A stretch of DNA of 64,000 bases from Casuarina equisetifolia (Eukaryota > Streptophyta > Magnoliopsida > Fagales > Casuarinaceae): contig CM052362.1 in the NCBI GenBank assembly GCA_028551475.1, positions 23,418,021 through 23,482,020 on the forward strand, written 5' to 3'. A program made the translations under genes and the position numbers. This document shows positions 36,633-54,211 of the stretch, in pieces. The notes below the pieces were generated by a model. It did not search any database, had not been told where the DNA came from, and saw only the letters and a program-made list of their open reading frames with translations. Position 1 is the first letter of the stretch. Each line of letters starts with the position of its first letter.

Positions 36633-36845
36633 AGGTATGGAACTACTAAAGAAAACTAAAGAATTTGGAGAAAAAAATAAAATTGTATTACCATGCATAG
36701 ATTTAGAGATGTTAGGTCTATCTATTATAGAAGCCTATACAATCATAAAAGAAATAAATAATACAAAATATTCCTTAAACCTATTTCTTAAAGTATAAGG
36801 ATTTCTTATAAATGTATTTCTTAAAGTAAGAGGATTCCCATTATC
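36633..36845 (-). repeat. 5' LTR remnant of the copia element
   Basis: Direct-repeat partner of 33003-33215. It ends only about 220 bases before the MYST acetyltransferase start codon. No clear tRNA primer-binding site is visible next to it, in keeping with loss of the adjoining gag region. Confidence 0.72.
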
Positions 36846-37065
36846 CATGGAAATAATTATAAAGATGATACGCATAATTACACTGTATCTCCATTAGTTT
36901 AGACAAAATATTTTTTTTTAATCATAAAAATACTTAATCGTTGGAACTATTTTTATTTAAATTAAAAATACAAGTTTCAACAATTTCTTTTTGATAATAA
37001 TATTAACGGGTTAAAATTTATTCGAATCCACGTCCGCGAGGCTTTTAGGAAGGGTTAACGGACGA
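36846..37065 (+). promoter_or_regulatory. Short promoter and leader region of the MYST gene
   Basis: Only about 220 bases separate the copia LTR from the start codon. The first 170 are AT-rich (TTATTTAAATTAAAAATAC near 36950) and the last 45 are GC-rich leader. No strong TATA box is seen, which is usual for housekeeping chromatin genes. Regulatory DNA probably overlaps the LTR. Confidence 0.4.
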
Positions 37066-43379
<6,314 letters not shown>

Positions 43380-45178
43380 TGGTAAACAAAGCCATCCAGA
43401 TATTTGCTGCCAACCTTGACATGCAACTCACCTTTTGTATAAAGTAGCCTTTAGGTTCTGAAGTTGGGATTCTTCCGAGACATTACCCATTGCATGACTT
43501 GTACGTATGTACCAAAAAACTGATAAAAAGTGTTTTCCTAAATCCAGATATTTAGGCTGCAGCTGATTTGTTAATTGACTCAAAACTTACTGAGGTCTGA
43601 CCAGATAGCAAGCTTCTTCTTCAATGTTCATTACATGCTAAGATTATAATTTAGGCATGAATAAATATGCAGGATTCTGAGTTTGATCTTCGATTTATGA
43701 TTTATGAATGATAGCTTTTTAGATGCCTTGTAAAACCTTGCAGTTGATGAAATAAAATCACAGAAGGTGGAGAGGGGACCCTTTAAAAGTAGATAAGACC
43801 GAGCAACCAACTCCTTCCTTATTGACTTCTGAGGGATGCACCTTTCTGTCAGACCCAAAAAAGCAGCTTTTCGTGCAGGTGCAAAATCACATTGAAGCTT
43901 TTTCTTTTGTGAAAAGAACCCAATCGTTTTTGCTTTCGTAAGTCGCAATTGGAACCCAACCTTCCCATGTTGACATAAGCCATCTTAGTTGGTAGGAATT
44001 GTATCAACACTGCCACACTCAATGGCCCTCAGTTGGATGCAAAGTTGCTACAACCCTTTTGTTATTGCATGCTCTAGTGACCAGCCAAGGCAGTGTAGTC
44101 ACTTGCAATTTCAGTTGAGAAAGCTGTCATCGCATCTGCTTATGGTTCTGGCCATTCTTTTATTTGATTGTCTTGGACTAGACCAAGCATTTGACTCTCT
44201 TTTGGTTGCACCTCGGGACACGGTGACCCATGTTGCTTTTATTTGGTTCTATCTCGTGTTGAAACCAATGTACTTAGGAGAAGGGAACTGACAAGATAAA
44301 TGATTCAATTTGTACATCCCAGGCCATTGATCTCCACTATTGACGTGCTTCCATCTTTTCTACAGTTCCAGTTCTCGTATTTCTGTCCACCTAGAAGATT
44401 CTGATTTTGTCTCTAGATTTTCCGCAGTCGGTCCCCTCACTGTCGAAAATGGAGTATCATAAGTGATATATTGCTCTAAATTACAAGATATATTCTTTAG
44501 AAGAAACAAAATTTTCACACTGAGTCGAATATAGTCACCCTTTTACTCGAGGACAGAGGACAGATTTTATAAGAAGTATTTTCATGTTTGGGATGAGATA
44601 CATGTTGAAAATGATGTAATATAAGTCATATTATTTTAATCTTCTTTGGAAATTATTTTTAAAAAGAAGAAAATACTCTTTCACGAAATAAGAATATGAT
44701 TTCTAATATTTACCATAACCACAAATTTTCTATCATCATAGTTATGTCAGTTTTGCCTTCGGTTGAAATGAAGATCTAAAAAATGGTCAATAAACATATG
44801 GCTCAGTTGTAGTCTTGTTGCATGAGATTAAAAGGCTTCAAGTTTAAGACTCAATTCTCCTACCTCTCTATTTACCTAACCAAAAAAAAAAAATTATAAA
44901 AAAGGATCATTTTAGCTCATTTGCAGAGACCCAATTTTACATGGAAAGAAACTTCTGAGAAAAGTACGGGATTTTTTTCCGGCGGGATGATCGTAAGGTG
45001 GAGAAAAGCCTGGATCTACATAAGAACAATTATCAGAGGCATCATGATAAGCAGCACCGAACTTTGAACACAGAATCAAACAATATTCTAAGTTGGAAAT
45101 TAAGATCCAAAACATTTACATTACTTCTTCCACCCATAATATTCATAACCTATATTATCTCCGAATGAAGCTTTCTCA
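43380..45178. other. Convergent intergenic region after the MYST gene
   Basis: The first 200-300 bases are probably the MYST 3' untranslated region. The segment at about 43980-44290 is open on the plus strand for about 100 codons, but it has no ATG at its start, no recognisable domain and no conserved look, so I do not call it. The region ends in the 3' flank of the minus-strand gene at 45179. Confidence 0.45.
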
Positions 45179-45808
45179 TCAAACAGAAGTAACTCGAAGA
45201 TGTTGCCTGGGATGGTGAATTTGTTGAAGCTGTAGAGTTTTCAGTGCCGCCCCACCAGATCTCCTCTTCCAGAGACTGTCCGCTTCCCCACCCTCCGGCT
45301 TCCGTACCAGCTTCGTCACCGGCAGGGGAGGATCCATATCAACGACGCTGATAGATTCACAGTTCTCCCTGATATGACAAGTCTTAGCCTCGATTGCACC
45401 ATTCCCGGTCACTTGTCTCCTGCTCCCAAATCTACCGGTGCTGGCGGCGGGGGTGGTGGTGGCGAAAGTTGTCGAGGCGAGGTTCTTGCCGGAGAAAAGT
45501 CTTTTGAGCTTGGAGTACTTGACAGCACTGTGATTGTTGTTGTTGATGTTGTTGTTTGCACTGTGTTTGGGGCCGAGGCTGAGCTTCTGGGAGGATGGGA
45601 AGCCGACCACCTTGTTGTTTCTCTTCACCTGGCCCATGCAACCTATCTTCGGCGACAAAGGGTCGTCGGAAAAGACCTCCGATCGGTCTTCCCATCTCGG
45701 AAGCACCACATCTTTGATAGACGTCCTCGAACACAACCTGGGCAGGAATGTAGTTCTCGGATTGAGATGCAGGCTTTGGTGGTTGAAACGGTGGCATTCA
45801 TTGGCCAT
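45179..45808 (-). CDS. Small plant protein of unknown function (SPKIGCMGQVKR motif)
   Basis: Single coding exon of 209 residues; the start is the ATG at 45808 (MANECHRFNHQ). I do not recognise a named domain. Visible features are an N-terminal basic stretch with an acidic DDPLSPKIGCMGQVKR block, an Asn-rich run near the middle (NNNINNNNH), Ser/Thr/Ala-rich low complexity (STTFATTTPAAS) and a basic C-terminus. I recall the SPK.xCxGQVKR block from several uncharacterised short plant proteins, but cannot name a function. There is no signal peptide or membrane helix. Upstream, 45954-45860 has the splice signals of a 95-base intron in the 5' leader (GGG|GTAAGT ... TTATTAG). Codon use is GC-rich compared with the flanks, supporting a real gene. 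The open reading on the opposite strand is a shadow. Confidence 0.72.
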   Translation of the reverse strand: MANECHRFNHQSLHLNPRTTFLPRLCSRTSIKDVVLPRWEDRSEVFSDDPLSPKIGCMGQVKRNNKVVGFPSSQKLSLGPKHSANNNINNNNHSAVKYSKLKRLFSGKNLASTTFATTTPAASTGRFGSRRQVTGNGAIEAKTCHIRENCESISVVDMDPPLPVTKLVRKPEGGEADSLWKRRSGGAALKTLQLQQIHHPRQHLRVTSV

Positions 45809-45954
45809 CTCCACTCTCTCTTCTCCGGCGTTCTCGACAGATTATAGAAGCACAGAATGCTAATAAACAGTCAAGGAAACCGAGTTGTAATTCCCAAGAG
45901 AGAGAGAAAGAGAGAGAGAAAGTGTCAACTATGAACAGAGCAATCTGTACTTAC

Positions 45955-48408
45955 CCCTTATCTCTTCTGTTTACTCGGTCTTCTTTAAGAAGATCCCAAA
46001 ACCAGAAGAAACAGAGAGAAGACTAAGCACTTGAAGACATCAAGACGGGACCATTATTTTGATGACTTCTGGAGCAGTTTTATGTGAAAATGGAAGAAAA
46101 GGGTTCAAAGAAGCAAGAAAAATGGGAGAAAAGCTGCTGGCTACGATAATGAGAGAGGGTCAGGCTTGCACATTCAACAAAAGTGGAGCCAATTGATGCA
46201 TGCCAAGTTTACACGCTACTTGTTCTAAATTATAGGCTGACCCTCGGCTTGTCTCCTTGGGACCTTACTTACCAGATGGTGAGGGAGTAAATTATTCAGC
46301 CTTGTCGTTATTTTTATGCATGTTGCATTTTTTCTTACCATGGTATAAAAACCAGTCACATGGTTGTGCAGAATAATGTTAAAAAAAGAAGAAGAAAGAA
46401 ATCATGTTGTTTCAGTAAATCCTTTTGGGTATTGGTATATGATCTATTCCACAAAAATAGAAATATGAACATATACAAATGATATCAGGTCCAATAATAG
46501 TGTATGTACAACTATTATTATTTTAGACATGTAACCTTACTTCATGCATTAGAAAATAATCCAATTTATGTGAAATAATGAGAATTCACCATAAGTAATA
46601 AGGCCATTATGTTACTATCTTATGATAGTAGAAACATATTAAGAAATTTATTATTTAATATAAAAATCAACTTGAATATCATTTAAATTAATAATCATAA
46701 AAGTAGATATCTTAATATATTTTTTAATAATATAAAATTCACATTACTTACATCGTAATAGGTCTCATTATCGTGATAGTCAAATTATCATATTACTATG
46801 GTGTTATAACTTATAGGAATGTTAAAAAGAAACATGACGACATTTATATTTAAATCAAAAGTTAATATGAAAAATAGTAAAATCTATTATTATATAATTA
46901 TAAATTTTAATATATTTATTAACAATATGAATTTGTTACCTACATCATAACAAACAAAGTATCTTAATTTCTTCAAACCAACAACAAAACACATCAGCAT
47001 GATGCATTAAAATTTCGTAACCCTTTTAAAAAGAATTCCAATAAAATCACAAGCTTAAAGGCTCAAAAGAAAGGTTGAACTTACTTTTAGGTAATTATTC
47101 TGAAGCTAACTTTAACTTTTGCTCCCTGTTCTTGGCATCATTGTCGTATTGTCGTCATCCAAACTCATCGATGAGGCACACGCCTAGTTCCTGCTTATTT
47201 GAAATTAAGCTTGTTTTGAGTTTTAATTGGACAACCCCAGACCTCGGTTAGAGAAATGTCAGTCAAAGCGTCAAGCAATCTCAATAATTAATGGGAACAC
47301 GTATTATTAGGTGGAGTCACTTTTCCCGAGAAACAACCAGTCCGTGGACTTATTATTATTATTATCTTGCACAACAACACTGGAAGAAAACTAAGTGTAC
47401 ACATCTGTCATTTTCATTTTTCTTTTATTGTTCAACGAATTCTTCCTTCCCCTTTTTCTAAGTTCACACTATCAATGCCACGAAAATGACATTGTTTGTT
47501 AACAATTATTAGTAAGTAAGTAAGTAAGTAAAGAGCCTGTGTGTGTTTTTTGACTTTCTCCAGCATCAAATTTTTCCAAAAAAAAAAAAATTACTAAATT
47601 TCAAGTTCAACATGGTTGAAAGAACTTTCATTAAATTTTAGTAAATTTTAGATAATATGCAATATATAAAACTCAACATGAAACCCCTTGTCCATATTAA
47701 TTATAATGGGATATGTTAACAAATATATGATAAGAGTCTCGAACTTTAATTTCTTTAATTAATTTAACAGAATGACACATTTATGTTCACTAATTTTCAC
47801 AAAAGCAGACCACAACTCAAAAAAATGCCTGTCATCTTCTTTAAAATTGGCTAGACTTTTAAGAATCTGACCATTATACAGAACAACCAATGAGACCGGT
47901 TATCAAATTCAAACATAGAAGTCCACAAAAACACAAAAACATAAACATCGTGATGGACAGACATTAACAGTTACACATATCTGATAGCTGGAACCCTTGT
48001 TCTTTTCCAATTGTCGATTGCATGGCAACTTTTTATTCTTTGAAAAATTAAGCCCACTTAGGAGGAAAAAAAGAGAAAAGGGTCCAATTTTGGCTACGAC
48101 AATCACTAATCAAACCCCTGCCGCCAACGGCCGGTCACCGTCCTACTGTGTGGTCCACACGCAATGCAATGGGACGGAGTCTCCCACGGTTAACATCTCA
48201 CGCTGATCTGTCCGCCCGGAGTCACGTGCTCGTTCTTAATTAATTATACATTTTATATTGTTAAACCTCCATGTATTATAAATTGTAAATATAATAACAT
48301 ATTATACCATGTTAAAAATTGTAAATCTAACCCAAAAGTTAATTTATAGAATAAAACATTCATTACAAGACTATTCCTTAACACTATTTCATACTAATTT
48401 TAATACAT

Positions 48409-48447
<39 letters not shown>

Positions 48448-50172
48448 ACAAAGTATGTCTTTTAATATAGTATTAGAATTAAAATTTTTAAAAAGTCCTC
48501 ATTATTGGATCCTCATGAAAAATTTCTCTAAGATTTGGGATAAGAAAAAAAATGTAAGAATTAAGTATTATACTACATATTACTAGTGTCATATTCTCCT
48601 TTCTTACAATTTGTGAGATTGGGATTAAAGATTAATTATCATGTTACTTAGATATTAACTTTGATTCTTACATATTAAAAATAAAATTTTTTAATCTTGC
48701 AAATCTATTTCATGTGTACATCTATAATAAACTCCAAATTGTATGCGGATCCATGGACAGTTCCATATGAAGGTGAAAATAAAAAGGTCATGGGGATTGG
48801 TGAAGAAATGGTTGGTAAAGAGTGGGGCACCGAGCACATGCATGTCACATGTTAAGAAAAATGGAGATGAACGATGATGTTCACATCCCGGGTGACACGC
48901 CGTACACCACAGCCCGTGGGAGGCACGTGAAAGGGAAATTTTGTCCTCTTTTTTTTTTTTTTTAAGTCTATTATTCTTGCCGTGCAATAAGAAGAGAAAA
49001 ATGTAATTATCATTGGACCATTTGTAATGTGACAAATAAAATTAATTTTTAGCAATTTTTGGTCACCCAGAGATGTGATTAGTTTTATAAGGCTTAAAGG
49101 CCAACACAAAAGTTAATTAATAAATTAGAGGGTCAATTTTTCATTTACACCTTACTTCATAAGTCTTTTTTCATATATGAGATTCTCGTCTTGTATATGC
49201 TTTTTCCATGTACAAAGTTTCATTAGGTCTAATGTTACATGAGATGGCGCATATTCAAGCTAATTCTAATACCATTTCAAAAAGTTTCAAGACTTAACAA
49301 AAAAGTTAGCTTATGAGTTAAATGATTTTTTTTTAATTTAAACTTCACTTTGAAAATATATATTTTTTTAATATGAAACTCTTGTCTTACACAAAATTAG
49401 TGTTAGACCATTTTTAATGTGACAAATAACATTTATTTGATAGGAAAAAAAGTTTCCAAGTGCATCAAATAAAAATATCTTGTAGCATACATCTCCTTTT
49501 AGAATATACAAAGTGGAAACTTTTTCTCACTTTTAGAAGTTCGAAAAAAATGAAAGAATATTTTGTTGAACTTTTGCAATTTTTATTGAGTAATAATTTC
49601 ATCTTATAACTCCTGAAATTGAAAAGAATGAATATTTTAAATATAAAAAATTCCCCCCTAGGTCACTAGAGAAATTTTTAATAATTTCAACGTTATTTCT
49701 AGTGAAGAGTGTCAATTACGATAAATAGAATAAACTATAAGATAAAATGGATGATAATTATTAAATATAAATGAGGTGTCGTCTTGTAGTTTTTATTGTC
49801 CCATCAACATTATTTTCATTGTCTATATATTATCTAGCAAGACCACTTTTTCCTGTATTGTTTGTTTGTATTTTCATCAACAATATCATATCACAACTAT
49901 CATTATCATCACCATTGTCACCAAGGACTATTTTCATCTGGAACAATCTAAGATTCATGATAAAACTCTTCATGTAGCTCGATAATTAAAGACTCTAATA
50001 ATTTTCGAAGTAATATGGGGATAAAGATTGATCTACAGAGGCCTTTGTAATGGCGGAGCAGGTGCCGTAAGCCAGAGAGCAACTGGAGGTGCTTAGACAT
50101 GGCTGTTGCAAGAAGCTTTGTAGGCAAGAACGTGGTCTCTAAAGCAGGTCTACTTTCAGATTCGCATATCTT
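45955..50172. other. AT-rich intergenic region
   Basis: The first few hundred bases are the promoter of the small minus-strand gene, with GA-rich stretches. The rest, about 46300-50100, is AT-rich with many A/T runs and no supported gene. It holds a (TAAG)n-like run at 47511-47531 and a TA microsatellite at 48414-48444. Short GC-richer patches near 48110-48230 and 48880-48930 lack coding features. Confidence 0.55.
48414..48444. repeat. (TA)n microsatellite
   Basis: About 15 perfect TA units in AT-rich intergenic DNA. No functional signal is attached. Confidence 0.9.
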
Positions 50173-50424
50173 CCAGATATGGCTGCTTTTACATTCTTTA
50201 AAGATCCTGAAAACTCCAACGAATATTATTAAAAACAAGTGCAGTTTACAGAAACATTGTCCCAAAGATGTAGTGGTTGTCGAGAGCGAGATACGGATGG
50301 TGATTCGCTCTTGGTTAGCCTGTCCAGCTATGGGGAGGTCGAACCAGACAGAAAATCCAGATCAATGCGTGTAAAAGGAGTGGAAGCTACTTTAGACCTT
50401 CTATCCTTCTGTAAATCTCTATGA
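50173..50424 (+). pseudogene. C-terminal coding relic of an unrecognised protein
   Basis: One frame reads protein-like from 50173: PDMAAFTFFKDPENSNEYY, a stop at 50230-50232, then KQVQFTETLSQRCSGCRERD and on through LLVSLSSYGEVEPDRKSRSM and VKGVEATLDLLSFCKSL to a TGA ending at 50424. Residue composition is normal for a soluble protein and unlike the surrounding AT-rich DNA. I cannot identify the family. The in-frame stop and the lack of a convincing upstream exon suggest a decayed 3' exon left by a duplication or captured by a transposon. The GC-richer stretch just upstream (50040-50170) may belong to it. Confidence 0.4.
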
Positions 50425-53400
50425 GGAAGGAACAGAATGTGTGCACTATGAGACTATAATAAGATTCAATATATGAAGCTTAAATAAAAGAATAATTACT
50501 TAACTTGAGAGTTAACTTTTGGCTAAACTTTTAAACTTTTTAATGTGATATTAAAGTTTAAATTAACTCTATTTTATTTTGTGTGACCTTTTTTTTAAAA
50601 AAAATTAATAATACTTACCATAATAAAAAAAAGTAAATAGTTCAGTTATGAGTATGTATTACTTAAAATTTTTTAATTTAATATATCAATATATTTATAA
50701 GAAAATTAAACTTAAATATTATATTAGAATGTCAACTTCCTCCTTGTTGAAGCCTGAACTTTCATGCATTTAAACCGAATTTGGAGATATGGACGCTATA
50801 CCTAGAGAATCGCACCAGAAACAGTATCGGAGACATGGCCCAAGTTTTGGTGTCTCTGCAGGGTGTCCTTCTCCGACAGACGCTCGAACGTTCATGTCAC
50901 TAGTATCTTGTTTGGAAAGACCACGATGGAGTGTCAAAGTATGGACGCCACAGACATTATTAAAAGAACAAAGGCTATGTGAATATTATAAAGAGAAGGA
51001 GACAAGGCGACGGTGCTATGCCTCCTATGGCCGCCAAAGAAAACAACTAGGCGATGAAAGAGCACCTAGTTCTTTGTGATGCGGGCAAAGCCTTTGACCA
51101 GGGTGTCAATACAAATCCAATATAAAAGCATGGATTGTGACGTTTTTATTCTTTAAAAATTCTGACCTCTAAAATGAGCTTGAATACCTCTCCAAGAAGA
51201 AACAATAAAATTGTCTTTAGTGCATGTTTTCTTGTGGTAAGGAATCGAATGCAACTTGATTTTTTTTGTGAATGTTAGGATTATAATCCATAGCCCAGAC
51301 CACGATTGGGTATCCTGCACCACTCATTCTAAATGTTTCCTTCAAGAAAGATTTTCCGACAAAAGGTGGTGAAGAAGGGGAACAGCATTTTGATCTTACA
51401 TTGACCGTGACTTGGTGGCAATTAATAAGCTTAAAAGTTGGATGGTGGTGTATAAGATGCCTCAAGTTTTAAGTTGCAAAAGAGGTCTCATTAATGAAAT
51501 GATTGTCTAAATTTATAAGGCAAATTTCAAATACTCCTTTATTAATGTAAGATTTGTTGTCTAATATTCTCTCATAGTCTCACTTCAATCTTTTTGCTAA
51601 CAAAAGAGTGGCCCATTTATGAGATTTGATTGAAATACGCAAAAGATGAACTAGCTTTAATCCCATATAAAATATCCATGTTCATCTCTCTTCAATAGGT
51701 TTCATTAAAGATAAGGATTAACTAAACTTATAAAATAAATTATAAGTGTTCTTCTCTCTAATATAATATTCTATTCTTTAACATAAGCTAAGTATGCCTG
51801 AAATTAAGTTTCTATAAAAGTATTTTCATTATTAAAATCATAATGTTTGTTAAAATTTGATATGTATTTCATATTATGAATAGAATGACATATTATATTC
51901 TTAATACATAAAAATATTTCTCACCCACCTAACTAATCTTACAAGATGTCAAGAAGCAACATCCCTTACCCATACCTAGTCAGAAGAAACTAAGCGTGCA
52001 TATGTTTGACTTTCCCCAACCAATAATCCCAAAATAGATTAGGTTTTTCTTTTTCATTTATTATAATATGAAATTTTATAAAAAAATTGGTGATGCACCT
52101 ATCGTTTTTGCATGACTTTTGAATTCCAATTTCCCTTCCTTAAAATTTCTTTTTTCTTTTTAACTAAATTTGAGCATCATTTCTCAATCCACTAAAAGAA
52201 ATTTTAGATAATACTTTAATTTTTCATAAGAGTACAGATCCTTAACAAACGTTCATCTATTCTTCAATGAAAACACTAGTTTTCGCATGATTTTCCTGGA
52301 AGGATTACACTTTATCTGCACATGTTCGAATCAAATGCAAGTTATCAGCTTTCCCTTATCTATTCAAGGTCTGATTGTATTTATTTTATTGAGTTTGTTC
52401 ACGAGTATAGTGTGCTTAGGCTTAATGAGATTGCTATCTTGTTCTAAGGAAAATTTACGCACGTGGTCTACACAAACGAATTCAAACAGTGAGGTTCAAA
52501 AAAAAATTAGAAATGTTATGGTTGGATGTAATTATTTAAACCACAGATCAAGATTTTGAACTCGGCAAAAACCACAGAGAGCCAAATACAACCAACCAAT
52601 TTTCAAAACATCTTGATCTCTTAGCATTGCAATCAAATCTACACCCACAGACAAGGATCCAAACTTTCAAAAAGGTGGCTTTAAGCAGGTCATCTGCTCA
52701 TTCATGCTTTAGCAGGCATGCATCCGACCTGGTCTAATCGCGGTGCCTGTCTGCATGTGCCAGAGCTGCAAAAGTCAAACTAATGTAACCCCATAAGATC
52801 GACTTTTTCTTTTTTCTTTTTTTAAGATAAATGAAGTATGAGAGAATTGGATGTTAAACCTATAACCTTTTAATCCTAGGTAGTATGAATTGTTAACTAA
52901 GTCACATACTTGTCGACAAATCCATGAGATTGCTCTTTGAATGAAAATTCAAACAAATTCCTGAAATTCTTCATATATTATCCTATTAATTTTGATGATA
53001 ACGATGGTGTCAATGAGTTGGTGGAGCTAATGGCATGTGTGCCAATGTAAGTCATGATAATTGCTTTGATGAATAATGGTGACTGTGATTTGAAAAGTCA
53101 CAATCAAGCCAAGAAGATTATAATGGTGTTGTAAGTGCAATAAGAATAGTGGTCATAGATATTTTACATGGCTCCTATTTGAGTTCGAAGTGGGATTTAA
53201 ATTAATTACTTTACCATCTCAAAAAAATAATTAAAAGTAAAAATTGCTTTAGGTAAGATTCCACATGCTATTACAAATAACATATGTATCTACATTACTT
53301 AGAAATTTTATCGTAAGATTTTCTCTATAATAAGATATCTTAAATCTTACATATTAATTTTGAAAAGAATATATGTCATTTTAACATGATATCACAACTT

Positions 53401-53545
53401 ATGATTTAAGTAAATAAGAACATGTTATGGTTCATGTTCAAATACAAAACTTCTCTTAATATCACTAAATGTTAAAAATTCAGAAGTTAGAATTTGTGTA
53501 AAATCTCTGCCCAAAAGCCTCAACCAGCAAACCGTTTTGGTCAGG
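50425..53545. other. Intergenic region with a possible second relic at 50785-51115
   Basis: Mostly AT-rich. The stretch 50785-51115 is GC-richer and open for 96 codons from an ATG at 50789, but the residues (many Arg, no domain) are not convincing. A neighbouring frame ends in a protein-like HLVLCDAGKAFDQGVNTNPI. It may be another decayed fragment related to the one at 50173-50424. No gene is supported from 51120 to 53545. Confidence 0.35.
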
Positions 53546-54211
53546 CTATCTTTGAAAGCTGTGATGAGAAAAACACACCCAAAAAATGGCAGCAGCCCAA
53601 ATGAGCACAGTAAGACGTATCAATATGTTAATTGTGGAATTCACACCTTCGATCTTTGCTTCTACAGTCAGAAAAGCGGAACTACATAATAGCCAAGCCC
53701 AGCAACTAAAATCAAAAGGGTTTGCATGAAATAGAACTACACTGCACTGTCCCACCATTTCACATCACCATGGCCAATCCTTCCAGAGAAGAAAGCCAGA
53801 AAACTTCAGACAAAGAGAAACCTGCCCCTTGGTAGAAGAAAATCAACCGGGACAGTGGTCGATTGTACAGAAGATATGTCAAATTTTGGTCAGATATATC
53901 CTGCATCAATACCAAGGCTTGGAATCTGTAGGTACAACAACAACTACAAGTCACTGCATGAATTGAGTCTTCGCTTTGTTCGCATCTTCATGGAATTCCC
54001 TGAAATGAATTTCCAACCCATATGCTAGATTTTCATTACCTGATTTTCCTCCCTATACTTTCAACCAGACAACACAGCAGTAATCATTGCCACCCAAAGT
54101 TAAAGCTACCACAGTTTCACATTCACCACATAAAAAGAAGGCGAGGGCCTGATTACTGCCATCTTTTTGAAAATTCAGCACTCTGTTACAAGAACCATTC
54201 TTTGAGAAACA
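53546..54211 (-). other. Probable 3' untranslated region and 3' flank of the VPS9 gene
   Basis: Moderately GC-rich sequence directly downstream of the VPS9 stop codon with no coding support of its own. Its composition differs from the AT-rich intergenic DNA further left, consistent with a transcribed tail. The polyadenylation site was not located. Confidence 0.4.

Larger units (their letters stand above)
33003..36845 (-). mobile_element. Decayed Ty1/copia LTR retrotransposon
   Basis: The minus strand carries, in copia order and broken by many stops and frameshifts, these blocks. A protease core (IIDSGA) is near 36525. The GAG-pre-integrase zinc region (LGSIHHRLYFLANFPYN, CP.AKQSR) is at about 36040-36250. 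The integrase core (D..CPIMMGISFSLTSL...) is at about 35720-35980, with its C-terminal part (KVFVC) at about 35440-35655. Reverse transcriptase follows: KPLGYKWVYKIK near 34620-34660 and the FYVKNLGPSKYFLNIEIEYLKN block at about 34020-34160. The RNase H end has KHLKVDYNFTRDNIKE near 33350-33400 and QLVDIFTKPL near 33270. This order (integrase before RT) defines copia rather than gypsy. The protease lies only about 90 bases from the 5' LTR-like repeat, so gag appears deleted. The element cannot move by itself. Confidence 0.88.

Noticed and set aside
43989-44291. 100-codon plus-strand frame downstream of the MYST gene
   Set aside because: It begins without ATG, has no recognisable domain and no splice or promoter context.
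45374-45863. Plus-strand frames opposite the small gene at 45179-45808
   Set aside because: They are antisense shadows with Gly/Val low complexity; the minus-strand frame has ATG, composition and motif support.
48691-49109. Overlapping minus-strand frames of 85-114 codons
   Set aside because: They are translated AT-rich DNA with poly-Lys from an A run, with no conserved look.
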